Positions 30,762-43,596 of a stretch of 64,000 nt of DNA are shown here, piece after piece. Under the pieces are notes generated by a model that saw only the letters and a list, made by a program, of their open reading frames with translations, was not told the DNA's origin and ran no database searches. Position numbers and translations under genes: made by a program. The stretch is from Neoalteromonas arenosi. Lineage in GTDB: Bacteria; Pseudomonadota; Gammaproteobacteria; Enterobacterales; Alteromonadaceae. The stretch is taken from positions 62,001 to 126,000 of the forward strand of contig NZ_JAUCBP010000011.1 of assembly GCF_030362855.1 (NCBI RefSeq), read 5' to 3'. How positions within the stretch are numbered: the stretch's first letter is position 1; each line of letters begins with the position of its first letter.

Positions 30762-32816
30762 CTATTGCGCTTCAGTAGCGAGCGTCGTTCTGGGTTGCAG
30801 TTGCATAATTTGTAACTGTTCGAACAGATCACTTTGCTGTCCCAGTTGCAACTGATAAATGTATTTATAGGCTAACACGGCCTTCACATAATTGCGTGTT
30901 TCGCGGTACGGAATTGATTCAATCCAGATATCGGCATCTACCGCTTCCTGCTCAGGTAACCACTCCAGAACTCGCCGCCAACCTGCATTGTAGGACGCAG
31001 TCGCAAGCAACGTGTTGTCATCGACTTTCTCCATTAAGTAACGCAAGTATTGAATCCCCAGCGCCACATTGGCCTGTGGCTCTAGTAAAGTGCTGTAGCG
31101 TACTGGTTGTTGCTGAATAAACCTTGCCGTGGCTGGCATCACCTGCATCAATCCGCGCGCGCCGACTCCTGATACCGCATCGCTCATAAACGAACTTTCA
31201 CGACGTGTAATCGCAAATGCCCAGGCCGGATCGATTTGATATTCCTGTGCCAAAGGCTGAATCGCGGTATTGCTCGCAATCGGGAAACGACGCAACACGT
31301 CATCGAAATAGCCTAATTGGGTAAATAACGCGATAGCTTGATCGTACCACTGCCAATCATGGGCTAGCAGAGCCGCTTGCATCCGAACGTCGTCACTCGC
31401 CTCACGCAGCGCAAATCGCCATTCCCGACGCGCCTCTGCAAAGCGCTGCTGTACAAATAACTCATGTGCCCGACGAATTGCTGGATCTTGAATCAAAGCC
31501 TGTTGCAACACTGAATCAATACGAGGCTCCCGATGATTTAATCTTGGTACCTGCTGTATCTGAGCGCTGGCAAGGAAACCGTAGTAATGTCTTTGAGCTG
31601 CCACGATACTAAAACTATCATGCGCTTTTTCAGGGGCTTCGAGTTGCTGCCAACTGCGTCCTTGCCAATACTGATAAGACAAGTCATTTGCATGACTGGG
31701 TTCAGCGGCGGCTATCATCGCAATCGTTTGTTGCCACTGTTGTTGGCGAATTGCCGTGGCAACCTGCCAGCGCAGAATTTCTGGATCAGCCTGTTGTTGA
31801 TAGGCTTTTTGCAACCACGTTTCGGCATCTGGGTGTTGGTCTACCGCCAGCGACAATGCCACCGTTTGAACAATTTTATTTAGTTGATCATCGCTTAAGG
31901 ATAATCTGTCTGCTGTATTATCAAGTGCGCTAATAACCCTGTGTGGCTCTGACCATGCCAGACGGTTCATTGCGTAAGTGAATACCTCTGCCTCTTCTGC
32001 TACATACTTACCTGGAAACTTATTAGCGGCGGTTAAGCGCAGTGGCCGACGCCGAGCGTCACGCCAGAGGCTTTGCAGATATTTTTGCTCTGGTGCGATA
32101 CTGCGGCCAAGAAACTGCGCTAGGCGCAGGTTACCGGCCCGTGACGCAAGTTTAAAGCGCGCTAACACCCGGTCAGAGGTTTGCAGACCAGACGCTTTCC
32201 AACGTTTAAATATGGGGTCACAAGCTTTAGGTTGGGAATACTCTACAAGCCACAATGGTGCAACAAGCTGATCAAACTCTCTAAGCTCTTGTTCTTCGTT
32301 GTAAGTTAATTGCAAATAGTGACAATCAAGCTCGGCGCTAAGCTGTGGCTGATAGTATTCGACATATAATTCGTCCTGATTTTCATCCTGCAGTAACTGC
32401 AGCCAGCGCTTGCGAACATTCCGCGCTACCGGAGAATTGTCATTCGCAGCGAGAAATGCTTCCATTTGCGCTTCAGATTCAACGCTTAAGCTTAACAACA
32501 GCCAGTACTTTTCGGCATAGCTTCTCAGGGGATATCCGTCGAGTGCCGCTAATTTTTGCACCATATCCTCGGCATCTAAACCGCGTTGCGTTTCGATTAA
32601 TTCAACAAATTCGGCAAATAACTCGCGCTGTTGCAGCTCACGTTCGGTCAACGTAAACGGGACTATACTCGCCATTGACGGATCTTTAGTGACCGGAGCG
32701 GCTACGAGTACAAGCTCATTGGCGTTTGGTTTGGCCGCCAAAATAGCAGGCGCTAACATCGCCATTCCAATAATGAATAACGAATATAAGCATTTGTTGA
32801 TTTTGGGTTTCCGCAT
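30762..32816 (-). CDS. slt: Soluble lytic murein transglycosylase
   Basis: Periplasmic lytic transglycosylase that cleaves MurNAc-GlcNAc bonds to 1,6-anhydroMurNAc products. The 684 residues comprise a signal peptide (about 1-28, ending ILAA), the long superhelical U/L-domain of paired helices (about 40-500), and the C-terminal SLT domain with the catalytic Glu in TRRESSF and the GARGLMQVMPATA and ASYNAGWRRV motifs. It is 24 bases upstream of pepQ on the same strand and divergent from fadB. Its products could feed the distant muropeptide genes in this window, but that is inference. Confidence 0.95.
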   Translation of the reverse strand: MRKPKINKCLYSLFIIGMAMLAPAILAAKPNANELVLVAAPVTKDPSMASIVPFTLTERELQQRELFAEFVELIETQRGLDAEDMVQKLAALDGYPLRSYAEKYWLLLSLSVESEAQMEAFLAANDNSPVARNVRKRWLQLLQDENQDELYVEYYQPQLSAELDCHYLQLTYNEEQELREFDQLVAPLWLVEYSQPKACDPIFKRWKASGLQTSDRVLARFKLASRAGNLRLAQFLGRSIAPEQKYLQSLWRDARRRPLRLTAANKFPGKYVAEEAEVFTYAMNRLAWSEPHRVISALDNTADRLSLSDDQLNKIVQTVALSLAVDQHPDAETWLQKAYQQQADPEILRWQVATAIRQQQWQQTIAMIAAAEPSHANDLSYQYWQGRSWQQLEAPEKAHDSFSIVAAQRHYYGFLASAQIQQVPRLNHREPRIDSVLQQALIQDPAIRRAHELFVQQRFAEARREWRFALREASDDVRMQAALLAHDWQWYDQAIALFTQLGYFDDVLRRFPIASNTAIQPLAQEYQIDPAWAFAITRRESSFMSDAVSGVGARGLMQVMPATARFIQQQPVRYSTLLEPQANVALGIQYLRYLMEKVDDNTLLATASYNAGWRRVLEWLPEQEAVDADIWIESIPYRETRNYVKAVLAYKYIYQLQLGQQSDLFEQLQIMQLQPRTTLATEAQ

Positions 32817-32960
32817 GTAATTGACTCGTTCAACTAAAGCTATATGAACATTTGTTACTCTTTAAGAGTACCAATAAACCCAATAGGTTGCAGTGTGGTT
32901 AAAAAGATTTTATCGACGTTTCAACTTGAAAAAATAAAGTCTATACCTACTTAGTCAGAT

Positions 32961-32976
32961 TAAAACGCGCGTTTTA
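32961..32976. promoter_or_regulatory. 16-bp perfect palindrome upstream of fadB
   Basis: taaaacgcgcgtttta is a perfect palindrome in the divergent slt/fadB gap, about 105 bases before the fadB start. Fatty-acid degradation operons are usually controlled by FadR or PsrA, and PsrA-type sites are also AAAC/GTTT palindromes, so an operator role is plausible but not shown. Confidence 0.4.
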
Positions 32977-33081
32977 TTTTCGTTGTGTTTCTAGCGTTTT
33001 TTGACGAGAATCTCGACACCCTACGTATATAGCGGCAGCAGTCATCTATAATCAACTGCATCGCCATAGGAGAATAAACAT

Positions 33082-36422
<3,341 letters not shown>

Positions 36423-36468
36423 GCCATTGCAAATGACTGGCTAATATCTCGCTTAGCTTTAAATAAAG

Positions 36469-36496
36469 GCCCCAGGTGAATATCTGGGGCTTTTTT
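36469..36496 (+). terminator. intrinsic terminator of fadBA
   Basis: gccccag (36469-36475) pairs with ctggggc (36484-36490), followed by six T. It lies 46 bases after the fadA stop. Confidence 0.9.
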
Positions 36497-36588
36497 ATAC
36501 ACGACATTCACTGCTCAATTTAAATACAATTTGTGTTTATTTAACAACCACGACTACACTTGGATTAGGACACATATGTATTCAGGTT

Positions 36589-37563
36589 ATGCAGACCTCA
36601 CCCAGAACGACCGAAGAGTCGATAATACTAATCATTAGCGGCGCTATCTCTATATGCCTTTTACCATTTGCGGTCATCCGCACCTTAAATGGTGATACCG
36701 CTGTTGCAATACTGAATACCACTGCAGTTGTGGTTACCTTAGCTATTTTTTTTAACGTGTATCTCACGCATAAAATCCACTTTGCGCGCTGGGGACTGTC
36801 GTTACTGAGTGTGCTGGTAATGACAATCACCATAGGGTTAAAAGGCTATGAGCAGGTCGTTTGGGTATATCCAGCGCTGACAACAATATTTTTCTTACTC
36901 ACTCCCACAGTGGCTGCAGCAATAGGGACATTGTTTCTGATTAACGTATTGATCATGATATGGCCGCAAGTAGACAACTTTTTCACGTTAAAATTTTCAG
37001 TTTCGGCTGGTGCGACCCTGTTATTTTGTTACGCGTTTTCCAGCCGTATGCGACGCCAACAACTGTTTTTAGAGCACATGGCCACATCTGACCCATTGAC
37101 TGAAGTGGGCAATCGCAGGGCACTGGAAGAAGTGTTGCTTAAGACCATTGAACGTTTACGTCGCTATCCTGAGCAAACCTGCTCGTTAATCATGCTCGAT
37201 ATTGATCATTTCAAGCGCATCAATGACCAATATGGCCACGGCTGTGGCGATCAGGTACTCAAACTGTTTGCTAAGATCATCACAAGTCGAATCCGACGAA
37301 CGGATGATTTATTCCGTTTCGGAGGTGAAGAGTTTGTTGTAGTACTTGAAAATACGAGCCTGGAAGAAGCCCGCACGCTTGCTGATGTGCTGCGTGAAGC
37401 AGTGGCCTCAGCAGTTTGGCCACAAACAGATTTACAAGTCACGCTTTCAGCTGGCGCGGCAGAATTTAACGGCCATGAAACCGCGTACGAATGGCTGGCA
37501 AGAGCCGATGCAGCGATGTACGGCGCGAAAGAACTTGGCCGTAATCGCTGCCACGTCGCTTAG
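36589..37563 (+). CDS. Membrane diguanylate cyclase
   Basis: Makes the second messenger c-di-GMP from GTP. About six transmembrane helices occupy residues 10-155; the GGDEF domain follows (about 165-324) with the active-site motif GGEEF. An inhibitory I-site RxxD (RRTD) lies exactly five residues before it, so product feedback is expected. The LDIDHFKRINDQYGH motif holds the metal Asp. The ligand for the membrane domain is unknown. It is convergent with the GH17 genes, overlapping the first by 4 bases. Confidence 0.92.
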   Translation: MQTSPRTTEESIILIISGAISICLLPFAVIRTLNGDTAVAILNTTAVVVTLAIFFNVYLTHKIHFARWGLSLLSVLVMTITIGLKGYEQVVWVYPALTTIFFLLTPTVAAAIGTLFLINVLIMIWPQVDNFFTLKFSVSAGATLLFCYAFSSRMRRQQLFLEHMATSDPLTEVGNRRALEEVLLKTIERLRRYPEQTCSLIMLDIDHFKRINDQYGHGCGDQVLKLFAKIITSRIRRTDDLFRFGGEEFVVVLENTSLEEARTLADVLREAVASAVWPQTDLQVTLSAGAAEFNGHETAYEWLARADAAMYGAKELGRNRCHVA

Positions 37564-38558
37564 CCGTTATTACTCAACTTAGCGATTGAAGCTAATTGGG
37601 GTTGTTGAAGTCGAATTACTACCGGTTTAGGTTGGCGGTTTAACCGAAAAATCCCCCAGTGTTTTTCGGGTTCTGCGGGGTCGTCTGAGCCTTTCCATGA
37701 CTCGTCAAATGCTTCAAAGAGAAAGCATAGAATTCCGTCTTTTTCGCACCAATTTAGCAATTGCGCACAATAATCAGATTGCCAGCGCTCATTGGCAAAA
37801 TGGGCCGGAAAAGCGTGACCATTGGCGTTAGTTGTCCAACCAGCTTCGGTAATAACCACAGGTTTATCACTGAACCTATCCGCCACTTCGTAGTAGTTTT
37901 GTTGGGTAAAGTGCAAAGCGTGTTCAATGCTCTGCGACTCCCACAATGGATAGCTATGTATCGATAAAAAATCAACGTGCTTGGCTAATTCATCTAACTG
38001 TCCATTGGCCCAGGGGACGTAATTCTCACAAAAGGTTACTAAAGCTTGAGTTTGGCCTTTGAGTTGCACAGCAAAATGCACCAATCGGTGGGTTTCTACT
38101 TTGTGATCAGTCCAGTCAACGCTTGCTTCGTTACCGATTGAGATAGCCAATACGTGTTCGGAATATTCGTTTGCCAAACGCACAACCCGTTGTAATTCCG
38201 TGTCATTGTGACGTCGGTTGTCGGCCAATTTATGATCAGGGTAATAAGCATCCCAAGGACAATTCGGATTACTTACCTCGGCCGCCAAGTCCATTCCCAA
38301 CAATACTTTAAATGGTAATTGCTCTCGCTCAATGACCTCCAACACTGTATGAGCATGTGGCCCAGCATCATACAAGCGCAAGTATTGCCAATCACCTGCC
38401 AGCAATTGCAAATCTTCTAAGATTTGCGAATAACTTGGAAATATCCCCAATCCAGGATTGTGGCCATCACGGTAGCCTGAGTAGCATATCGCGCGTTGCA
38501 GCAAAATGCCGATGGACTCTACATTATTTGATTGCACTGATTTTTTAATCTCTACCAA
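37560..38558 (-). CDS. Glycoside hydrolase family 17, cytoplasmic type (copy 1)
   Basis: Predicted beta-1,3-glucan hydrolase or transglycosylase of about 332 residues with a (beta/alpha)8 fold. The GH17 acid/base Glu is in SIGNEASVDW and the nucleophile Glu in VVITEAGWTT. No signal peptide is seen, so it should act in the cytoplasm on imported oligosaccharides. The start is unsure: a TTG at 38558 overlaps the previous gene by 7 bases, and a GTG at 38537 is also possible. It is the last of three GH17 genes in a row; the C-terminus has an aromatic-rich FLFEAFDESWKG segment shared with the other copies. Confidence 0.85.
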   Translation of the reverse strand: MVEIKKSVQSNNVESIGILLQRAICYSGYRDGHNPGLGIFPSYSQILEDLQLLAGDWQYLRLYDAGPHAHTVLEVIEREQLPFKVLLGMDLAAEVSNPNCPWDAYYPDHKLADNRRHNDTELQRVVRLANEYSEHVLAISIGNEASVDWTDHKVETHRLVHFAVQLKGQTQALVTFCENYVPWANGQLDELAKHVDFLSIHSYPLWESQSIEHALHFTQQNYYEVADRFSDKPVVITEAGWTTNANGHAFPAHFANERWQSDYCAQLLNWCEKDGILCFLFEAFDESWKGSDDPAEPEKHWGIFRLNRQPKPVVIRLQQPQLASIAKLSNNG

Positions 38559-39439
38559 AACTTCGGTTTCCCATCTTTATCCCACAGTCCCCAATAAGCG
38601 CCAACATCACCTTCCACATCGACTTTCCATGCTTCATCTAACGCCGAGAAATAGAACAGTGGGATCTCCATTTGCTCTGTCCAACGCACGGCATCGATAA
38701 AGTAACGCATTGCATTTTCTTCAGAGGGTTGCGCTTGTCCTTCCAACGTGCCTTTATTTGGCCAGCCAGTTTCACTGATAACGACCGGCTTATCTCCTGC
38801 GACCGCCTTAGCCCGATAGTACATGTCTTTCATATAAACTAACGCGTGATCAATGTGATAGCCTTCCCAGAACGGATAGCAGTTTGCAAACACTACGTCG
38901 CAGGCGTCGGTAACAATCTGATTTTCTTCGAATAAGTAGTACGCATCAACGTAGCCAACCGGCACACCATCCGCTACGCGCTTTGCTCGCTCGATATAAT
39001 CGACCAATTGTTGCGCTGACATTTCTTCGCGCAGCATTACCTCATTGCCCACGGCAAGCATATCAACGACGCCTTGCTCGAGCAGTTCAAAAGCCCCTTT
39101 CAGCTCTCTTTCATTGGCTTCAAAGTCATCGTCCAACCAAACACCTACTAAGGTCTTTAATCCCATTTCTTTCGCGACTACCGGCACCAATTCGTTGCCC
39201 TCTGTGCACGAAAACGAGCGCACCCAGCCTACGCTATCTGCAACCAGCGCTAGGCGCTGCCGTATTTGTTCTTTTGTAATCGTTGTGCCGGGCCCCTGGC
39301 CTTCAATGTAAGGACTGAAACACAAACCGTGCATGCCAGCCTCAATAATGGACCGAATCGCATCACGTTTACTCGCTACTGTCGTGTGCGCTTCACTGTG
39401 ATAACGTCGCCGCAAATAGGGGTTAGTAAATTTCGACAT
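38552..39439 (-). CDS. Glycoside hydrolase family 17, cytoplasmic type (copy 2)
   Basis: A 295-residue GH17 protein clearly diverged from its neighbours. The acid/base Glu is in AVGNEVMLRE and the nucleophile in VVISETGWPN; FYFSALDEAWK and YWGLWDKDGKPKFW close the barrel. No signal peptide, so it is probably cytoplasmic. The ATG at 39439 has AGGA 8 bases upstream. It sits between the other two GH17 genes, 36 bases after copy 3 and overlapping copy 1 by 7 bases. Confidence 0.87.
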   Translation of the reverse strand: MSKFTNPYLRRRYHSEAHTTVASKRDAIRSIIEAGMHGLCFSPYIEGQGPGTTITKEQIRQRLALVADSVGWVRSFSCTEGNELVPVVAKEMGLKTLVGVWLDDDFEANERELKGAFELLEQGVVDMLAVGNEVMLREEMSAQQLVDYIERAKRVADGVPVGYVDAYYLFEENQIVTDACDVVFANCYPFWEGYHIDHALVYMKDMYYRAKAVAGDKPVVISETGWPNKGTLEGQAQPSEENAMRYFIDAVRWTEQMEIPLFYFSALDEAWKVDVEGDVGAYWGLWDKDGKPKFW

Positions 39440-39475
39440 ATTGGTATTCCTCGGTTTCTCTAGCGTTGCACAGGT

Positions 39476-40480
39476 TTACTGCATCACCAATTTGGGTGTG
39501 CGGTCAGAGCGATAAATACCCCAATTTTTTTCTGCAATGCCATCAGGTTTATCGTCACCGCCCTTCCACTTTTCATCGAACGCTTCAAAGTAAAAGGACA
39601 CAATTTGATTGGCCGACAACCACGCGCGATAGTCATCAAAAAAGGCTTTTTGAGCTTCTTCACTCGCTTCTGCAATGATCAATCGTTCATCGCCATTTGT
39701 GCTTATAGAGCTCGTCGCCCAGCCAGACTCTCCGAGCGCAATCTGTTTGGTCGGGAAGCGGGCTTGAATATCATGATAAATTTCTGCTGTCCAAGTCACG
39801 GCTTCTTCAAGCTGCTTTGAATTCCACATAGCGTATGCGTGCAACACGATGTAATCCAATGCTTCAGCCACTTCCGTACTCCAAGGCTTATTCCAGAAGT
39901 TGTAGTCGTCAGCCAAAGTCACCGGTACGTCAGTTGCCGCTTGCACACGTTTAACCCAATCTAGGTAGCTAGGAATAAATTCAGGTGGAAAGCCGTGAGC
40001 AGACCAATCAACAAATATTTCATTGCCTAAGTTAACGCTCACAATAATGTCCGAGTATTCATTCGCAAGACGAATTATTTCGGTGATCTGCAATTCGTTT
40101 TCCGCATCCGTTTGCGTTGACGACAGCCACGCGCCTTGCATAACTTTGACAGGTAACTTGTGCTTACGGATGGTTTTAAGTACTTGTTCGCTTGCGGGAT
40201 CAGCTGCATACATGCGGATTAAATGCCACTGAACTGCACCTTGAGATGTAAGGATTTGCATATCTTCAAGGATGTCAGTTTCAGACGACACACTGCCTTT
40301 ACCCGGGCTTTCACCGTCGCGGTATGAGCCATAGGCTATACCAAGACCAATCCAGCGACCGTCAATCTGCGGAGAAAACACTGTTACGGGTTTCTCTTGG
40401 TCAGTTTTATGCATACTTTTCGCCTCGTTACTGAGTAACAAACCCGAAGCTAACACCCATAAGATCAGCAAAACTTTCAT
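39476..40480 (-). CDS. Glycoside hydrolase family 17, exported type (copy 3)
   Basis: First gene of the GH17 operon. From the ATG at 40480 the product has 334 residues with a signal peptide (MKVLLILWVLASGLLLSNEA), indicating export to the periplasm or beyond. The catalytic Glu pair is in VNLGNEIFVDW and IALGESGWAT, and the end has FYFEAFDEKWKGGDD. The upstream in-frame extension to 40561 would bury the signal and is unlikely. Divergent from the GPH symporter across about 260 bases. Confidence 0.87.
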   Translation of the reverse strand: MKVLLILWVLASGLLLSNEAKSMHKTDQEKPVTVFSPQIDGRWIGLGIAYGSYRDGESPGKGSVSSETDILEDMQILTSQGAVQWHLIRMYAADPASEQVLKTIRKHKLPVKVMQGAWLSSTQTDAENELQITEIIRLANEYSDIIVSVNLGNEIFVDWSAHGFPPEFIPSYLDWVKRVQAATDVPVTLADDYNFWNKPWSTEVAEALDYIVLHAYAMWNSKQLEEAVTWTAEIYHDIQARFPTKQIALGESGWATSSISTNGDERLIIAEASEEAQKAFFDDYRAWLSANQIVSFYFEAFDEKWKGGDDKPDGIAEKNWGIYRSDRTPKLVMQ

Positions 40481-40738
40481 AGTGGTACTTGTCACTGTTG
40501 CCCAATAGTAAGACGCATAAAATGCAACTTGCCGACGATGATCAAGAAATAAACGATACAACGGACTAGCAGCAGGTTAAGAAGGGACATCTTGGCAAAT
40601 TCAATCACTAGCTGGCCCGATAAGAAATCCACCTCACCGCACGACAAGGACGCATCATCTAATTTAACGGTTTTCGATTAACAGGTATGCAACAACTTCG
40701 TTTACATTCCATTAATCAAATTTTTAATCGCGTTGTAG

Positions 40739-42169
40739 ATGGCTCATTACCAAACTGCTGAAAAAGATCGAGTTCCCTTAGGTCAAAAGTCTGCCTACGG
40801 GGCGGGAACCTTTGTCCTTAACTTTTTGCCTTCAGCTCTGAGTGTATTTTCGTTCTTTTTAATTACGGGGTTCGGTGTTGACCCATTGATTGCAGGCATA
40901 CTCGGCGCAATACCTCGATTCTTAGATGCCATCACTGACCCAATCATGGGGTTTATTACCGATAATACCAAATCACGATGGGGGCGGCGTCGCCCATACA
41001 TCGTTGTGGGCGCCATTTTAAGCGGCACTTTGTTTGCAATGTTGTGGCAAATGAATCCCGATTGGAGTGACGACTTTACTTTTTGGTACTTCTTGGGCTT
41101 TTCACTGGCTTTTACTATTGGCAACACCATGTATGCCACGCCTTTTGTGGGCTTGGGTTACGAAATTACTGCCGATTATAACGAACGCACACGCTTAATG
41201 GCGTTTTCTCAATTTATGGGTCAGATTGCGTGGATGATTGTGCCTTGGTTTTGGGTGCTAATCGCGGACCCAACAGTATTTCCAACCCAAGCAGAGGGCG
41301 TGCAAACTCTATCACTGTTCGTAGCAGGCGGATGTATCGTGCTCGGTATCCTGCCGGGTCTCTTTTGTAAAGGGATCGACAGTGACAAAATCGAAGATCG
41401 CGCTGAGATTTCATTTCAAAATCTGTGGAGTAATGTTAAGACAGTCTTCAAAAATATTATTCAAACGTTCAATAATACCGCTTTTGTAAAGCTCTGCGGC
41501 GCTACATTTCTGGTTTTTAATGGTTTCCAGTTAGTCGCATCTTTCAGCTATTTCATCATCGTCTTTCATATGTTCAATGGTGATTATGGTGCAGCTGGCA
41601 CCTGGCCGGCGTGGTTCTCAACGCTCAGTGCAGTGATGACGGCATTCTTTGTTATCCCAATTATTAGCTGGATGGCCAATAGCTGGGGCAAACGCAATGC
41701 ATTTATCATCTCGACCCTGATATCGGTAGTTGGCTATGGCCTCAAGTGGTATGGCTTTAATCCAGATAACCCGTGGTTGATATTTATGCCTATACCGTTG
41801 ATGTCTTTTGGTATCGGTGGATTGTTCACACTGATGATGAGTATGACAGCAGATGTGTGTGACTTGGACGAACTAAACAATGGTATGCCACGCAAAGAGG
41901 GTACTTTTGGTGCTATTTATTGGCTGATGGTGAAACTCGGTCAAGCACTAGCCCTATTCCTCGCTGGTGTAGTGCTGAAAATCGTTGGTTTTGACGCAGG
42001 TGCAGCTGTTCAAACTGTAGAAACAATGACCAAGCTTCGTATCGCTGATATCGTGATACCTGCTGCAACAGCCTTACTCGCGATTGCGGTGATGTGGAAA
42101 TATGACATTACCGAAGAGCGCGCTCACCAAATCAAAGACGAGTTAGAGCAACGCCGCGGTGAGATTTAA
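40739..42169 (+). CDS. Glycoside-pentoside-hexuronide (GPH) cation symporter
   Basis: Inner-membrane sugar symporter of the MFS/GPH (MelB) type, 476 residues and about 12 helices. The N-terminal motif (DAITDPIMGFITDNTKSRWGRRRPYI, quoted partly: DPIMGFITD and GRRRPY) holds the acidic residues that bind Na+ in MelB relatives. The late DVCDLDELNNGMPRKEGTF region is also typical. It is divergent from three GH17 genes, so the likely cargo is beta-1,3-gluco-oligosaccharides such as laminari-oligosaccharides. No strong ribosome site precedes the ATG. Confidence 0.88.
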   Translation: MAHYQTAEKDRVPLGQKSAYGAGTFVLNFLPSALSVFSFFLITGFGVDPLIAGILGAIPRFLDAITDPIMGFITDNTKSRWGRRRPYIVVGAILSGTLFAMLWQMNPDWSDDFTFWYFLGFSLAFTIGNTMYATPFVGLGYEITADYNERTRLMAFSQFMGQIAWMIVPWFWVLIADPTVFPTQAEGVQTLSLFVAGGCIVLGILPGLFCKGIDSDKIEDRAEISFQNLWSNVKTVFKNIIQTFNNTAFVKLCGATFLVFNGFQLVASFSYFIIVFHMFNGDYGAAGTWPAWFSTLSAVMTAFFVIPIISWMANSWGKRNAFIISTLISVVGYGLKWYGFNPDNPWLIFMPIPLMSFGIGGLFTLMMSMTADVCDLDELNNGMPRKEGTFGAIYWLMVKLGQALALFLAGVVLKIVGFDAGAAVQTVETMTKLRIADIVIPAATALLAIAVMWKYDITEERAHQIKDELEQRRGEI

Positions 42170-42193
42170 TTAAGCTCTCCCCCCCCCTCGGCG

Positions 42194-42219
42194 AAAAAAG
42201 CCGGTGAGTCAACACCGGC
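42194..42219 (-). terminator. intrinsic terminator of the YdcH-like gene
   Basis: Minus strand: GCCGGTG and CACCGGC arms (42213-42219 with 42200-42206) followed by six T. It lies 63 bases after the stop of the minus-strand DUF465 gene and is convergent with the GPH gene end. Confidence 0.8.
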
Positions 42220-42281
42220 GGTCCTATTAAGGAGAACGGAAGCAAGATACTTCCTTTGGGTTAGAACTGATTGACTAACGA

Positions 42282-42533
42282 CTATTGAGCAGCTTCCTCG
42301 CGTTGAACCATTTGGAACAGCGCGTCTTTCAGTTGTACCCGTTTCAACTTCTGATTTTCAAGATAGGTGTCATCGGTAGCCTCCTCACCGGTCTCAATAC
42401 GATAAACTTCGTGGTCGAGTTCGTGATACTCGTCAAACAATTTAGCAAAGTGATTATCATTCATCTTCAGGTGACGAATCGTGTGATGATGATCAGGAAA
42501 CTCTTTTAGTAAGCTATGCTTTTCAAGCGCCAT
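42282..42533 (-). CDS. YdcH/DUF465 family small protein
   Basis: An 83-residue charged helical protein of the DUF465 (YdcH) family. The family pattern of two helices is visible: HHHTIRHLKMNDNHFAKLF then DEYHELDHEVYRIE, a short acidic loop, and LENQKLKRVQLKDALFQML-like. Members are widespread in proteobacteria, with no agreed function. The gene is monocistronic, followed by a terminator. Confidence 0.85.
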   Translation of the reverse strand: MALEKHSLLKEFPDHHHTIRHLKMNDNHFAKLFDEYHELDHEVYRIETGEEATDDTYLENQKLKRVQLKDALFQMVQREEAAQ

Positions 42534-42777
42534 TTTTTTACCTTCTGTATTGATTCATTATGGCTACAGTATGAGATGTTTGCCCCTATTGCTTTTTGAT
42601 CTAAGTCAGTGTTTGGGTTTAGGCAAAGGTAAAAGGTGAAAGTTAACTTGGAGACTGATTAAGGGCTATTTTAAGCGCGTGTTTGAGTGCTAGACGCTTA
42701 TTCGATATGGGAAGCAATTCCAATCCAATCGAACCCAATATCTTATGCTGTCAGGGAATACTGACGATTGCCTGAGC

Positions 42778-43344
42778 TCACTGTGCAGCCGGCGGTTTAA
42801 AACTGTCTAGCACACGACGGACCGTTCCTTCAAAATCCTGAGATGTGTCGAAGTAGAGCAAATTATTCCGCGCACATCCTTCTCTTATCATCACGCTATA
42901 TACGACCATATTTTCAATATGATTTTTGATATAGTCGTCTGGCTCATTGACTAACCAATCCCCAACGCCAGAGCTAAATTTTTTTATATCATTAGCTTTT
43001 TCGTCTGAGTTAGCGTCTGCGTAACCCATGAAAGCGACTCTAATCTTGTCAGGGTGTTCATCTAGCAGCTTTCTGACTAACTCGGGAAGAAATGCTTCTC
43101 CTTCCAATACGAAGTCTACTTCTGTCCAAAGCATGCTCTTGCACATAGCTTGAAGAAAAGGCCACAACCTTTCAGCAATCTCATGCGGCCACAACTTGTC
43201 ATGAATGCCATATTCAGGAATGCCATTAGTAAACCCCATCATAATGGCGTCGACTGACATATAAGGAATTCCAGTCTTTTTCAAAAACTCTTTTGCTACG
43301 ATGGTTTTCCCAGACCTTGATGCTCCGCTCAAGATATACAGCAA
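42778..43344 (-). CDS. P-loop kinase-like protein
   Basis: A 188-residue soluble protein of the AAA/adenylate-kinase-like P-loop group. The Walker A motif GASRSGKT is at residues 7-14, an Asp follows in SVDAIMMG, and an acidic FVLEGEAF strand lies near residue 80. The remainder has no motif that I can assign to a substrate. It may phosphorylate a small molecule. It stands alone, with about 240 bases on either side containing no other gene I can support. Confidence 0.6.
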   Translation of the reverse strand: MLYILSGASRSGKTIVAKEFLKKTGIPYMSVDAIMMGFTNGIPEYGIHDKLWPHEIAERLWPFLQAMCKSMLWTEVDFVLEGEAFLPELVRKLLDEHPDKIRVAFMGYADANSDEKANDIKKFSSGVGDWLVNEPDDYIKNHIENMVVYSVMIREGCARNNLLYFDTSQDFEGTVRRVLDSFKPPAAQ

Positions 43345-43596
43345 AGTACGCTCCTTTGTGGCGAAAGCGCCGTGTAAAATCAGAATAACAAACTAGTTGT
43401 ATAATGTCTGCTGGATGGGTTTTGTTGCCAGAAGTCACCGTAATTTATTGATTAAAATTGCAATAAAATCATAGACTGACCGTATAGAGGTTAAATTGGT
43501 AGTAGAGTATTTGTACGTCAATATTGTCGATTCGCAACTAGCGCCACTCTCGTCACGTGGTGTTTCAATATTATTACTCAAGGGAAGAGCATAGAA

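Noticed and set aside
37560-40480. Recent tandem duplication of the GH17 genes
   Set aside because: The three proteins share catalytic motifs but differ widely elsewhere, so they are not a recent repeat.
42179-42187. Run of nine C after the GPH symporter
   Set aside because: Could be a phase-variable tract, but it lies outside coding sequence and any promoter I can define.
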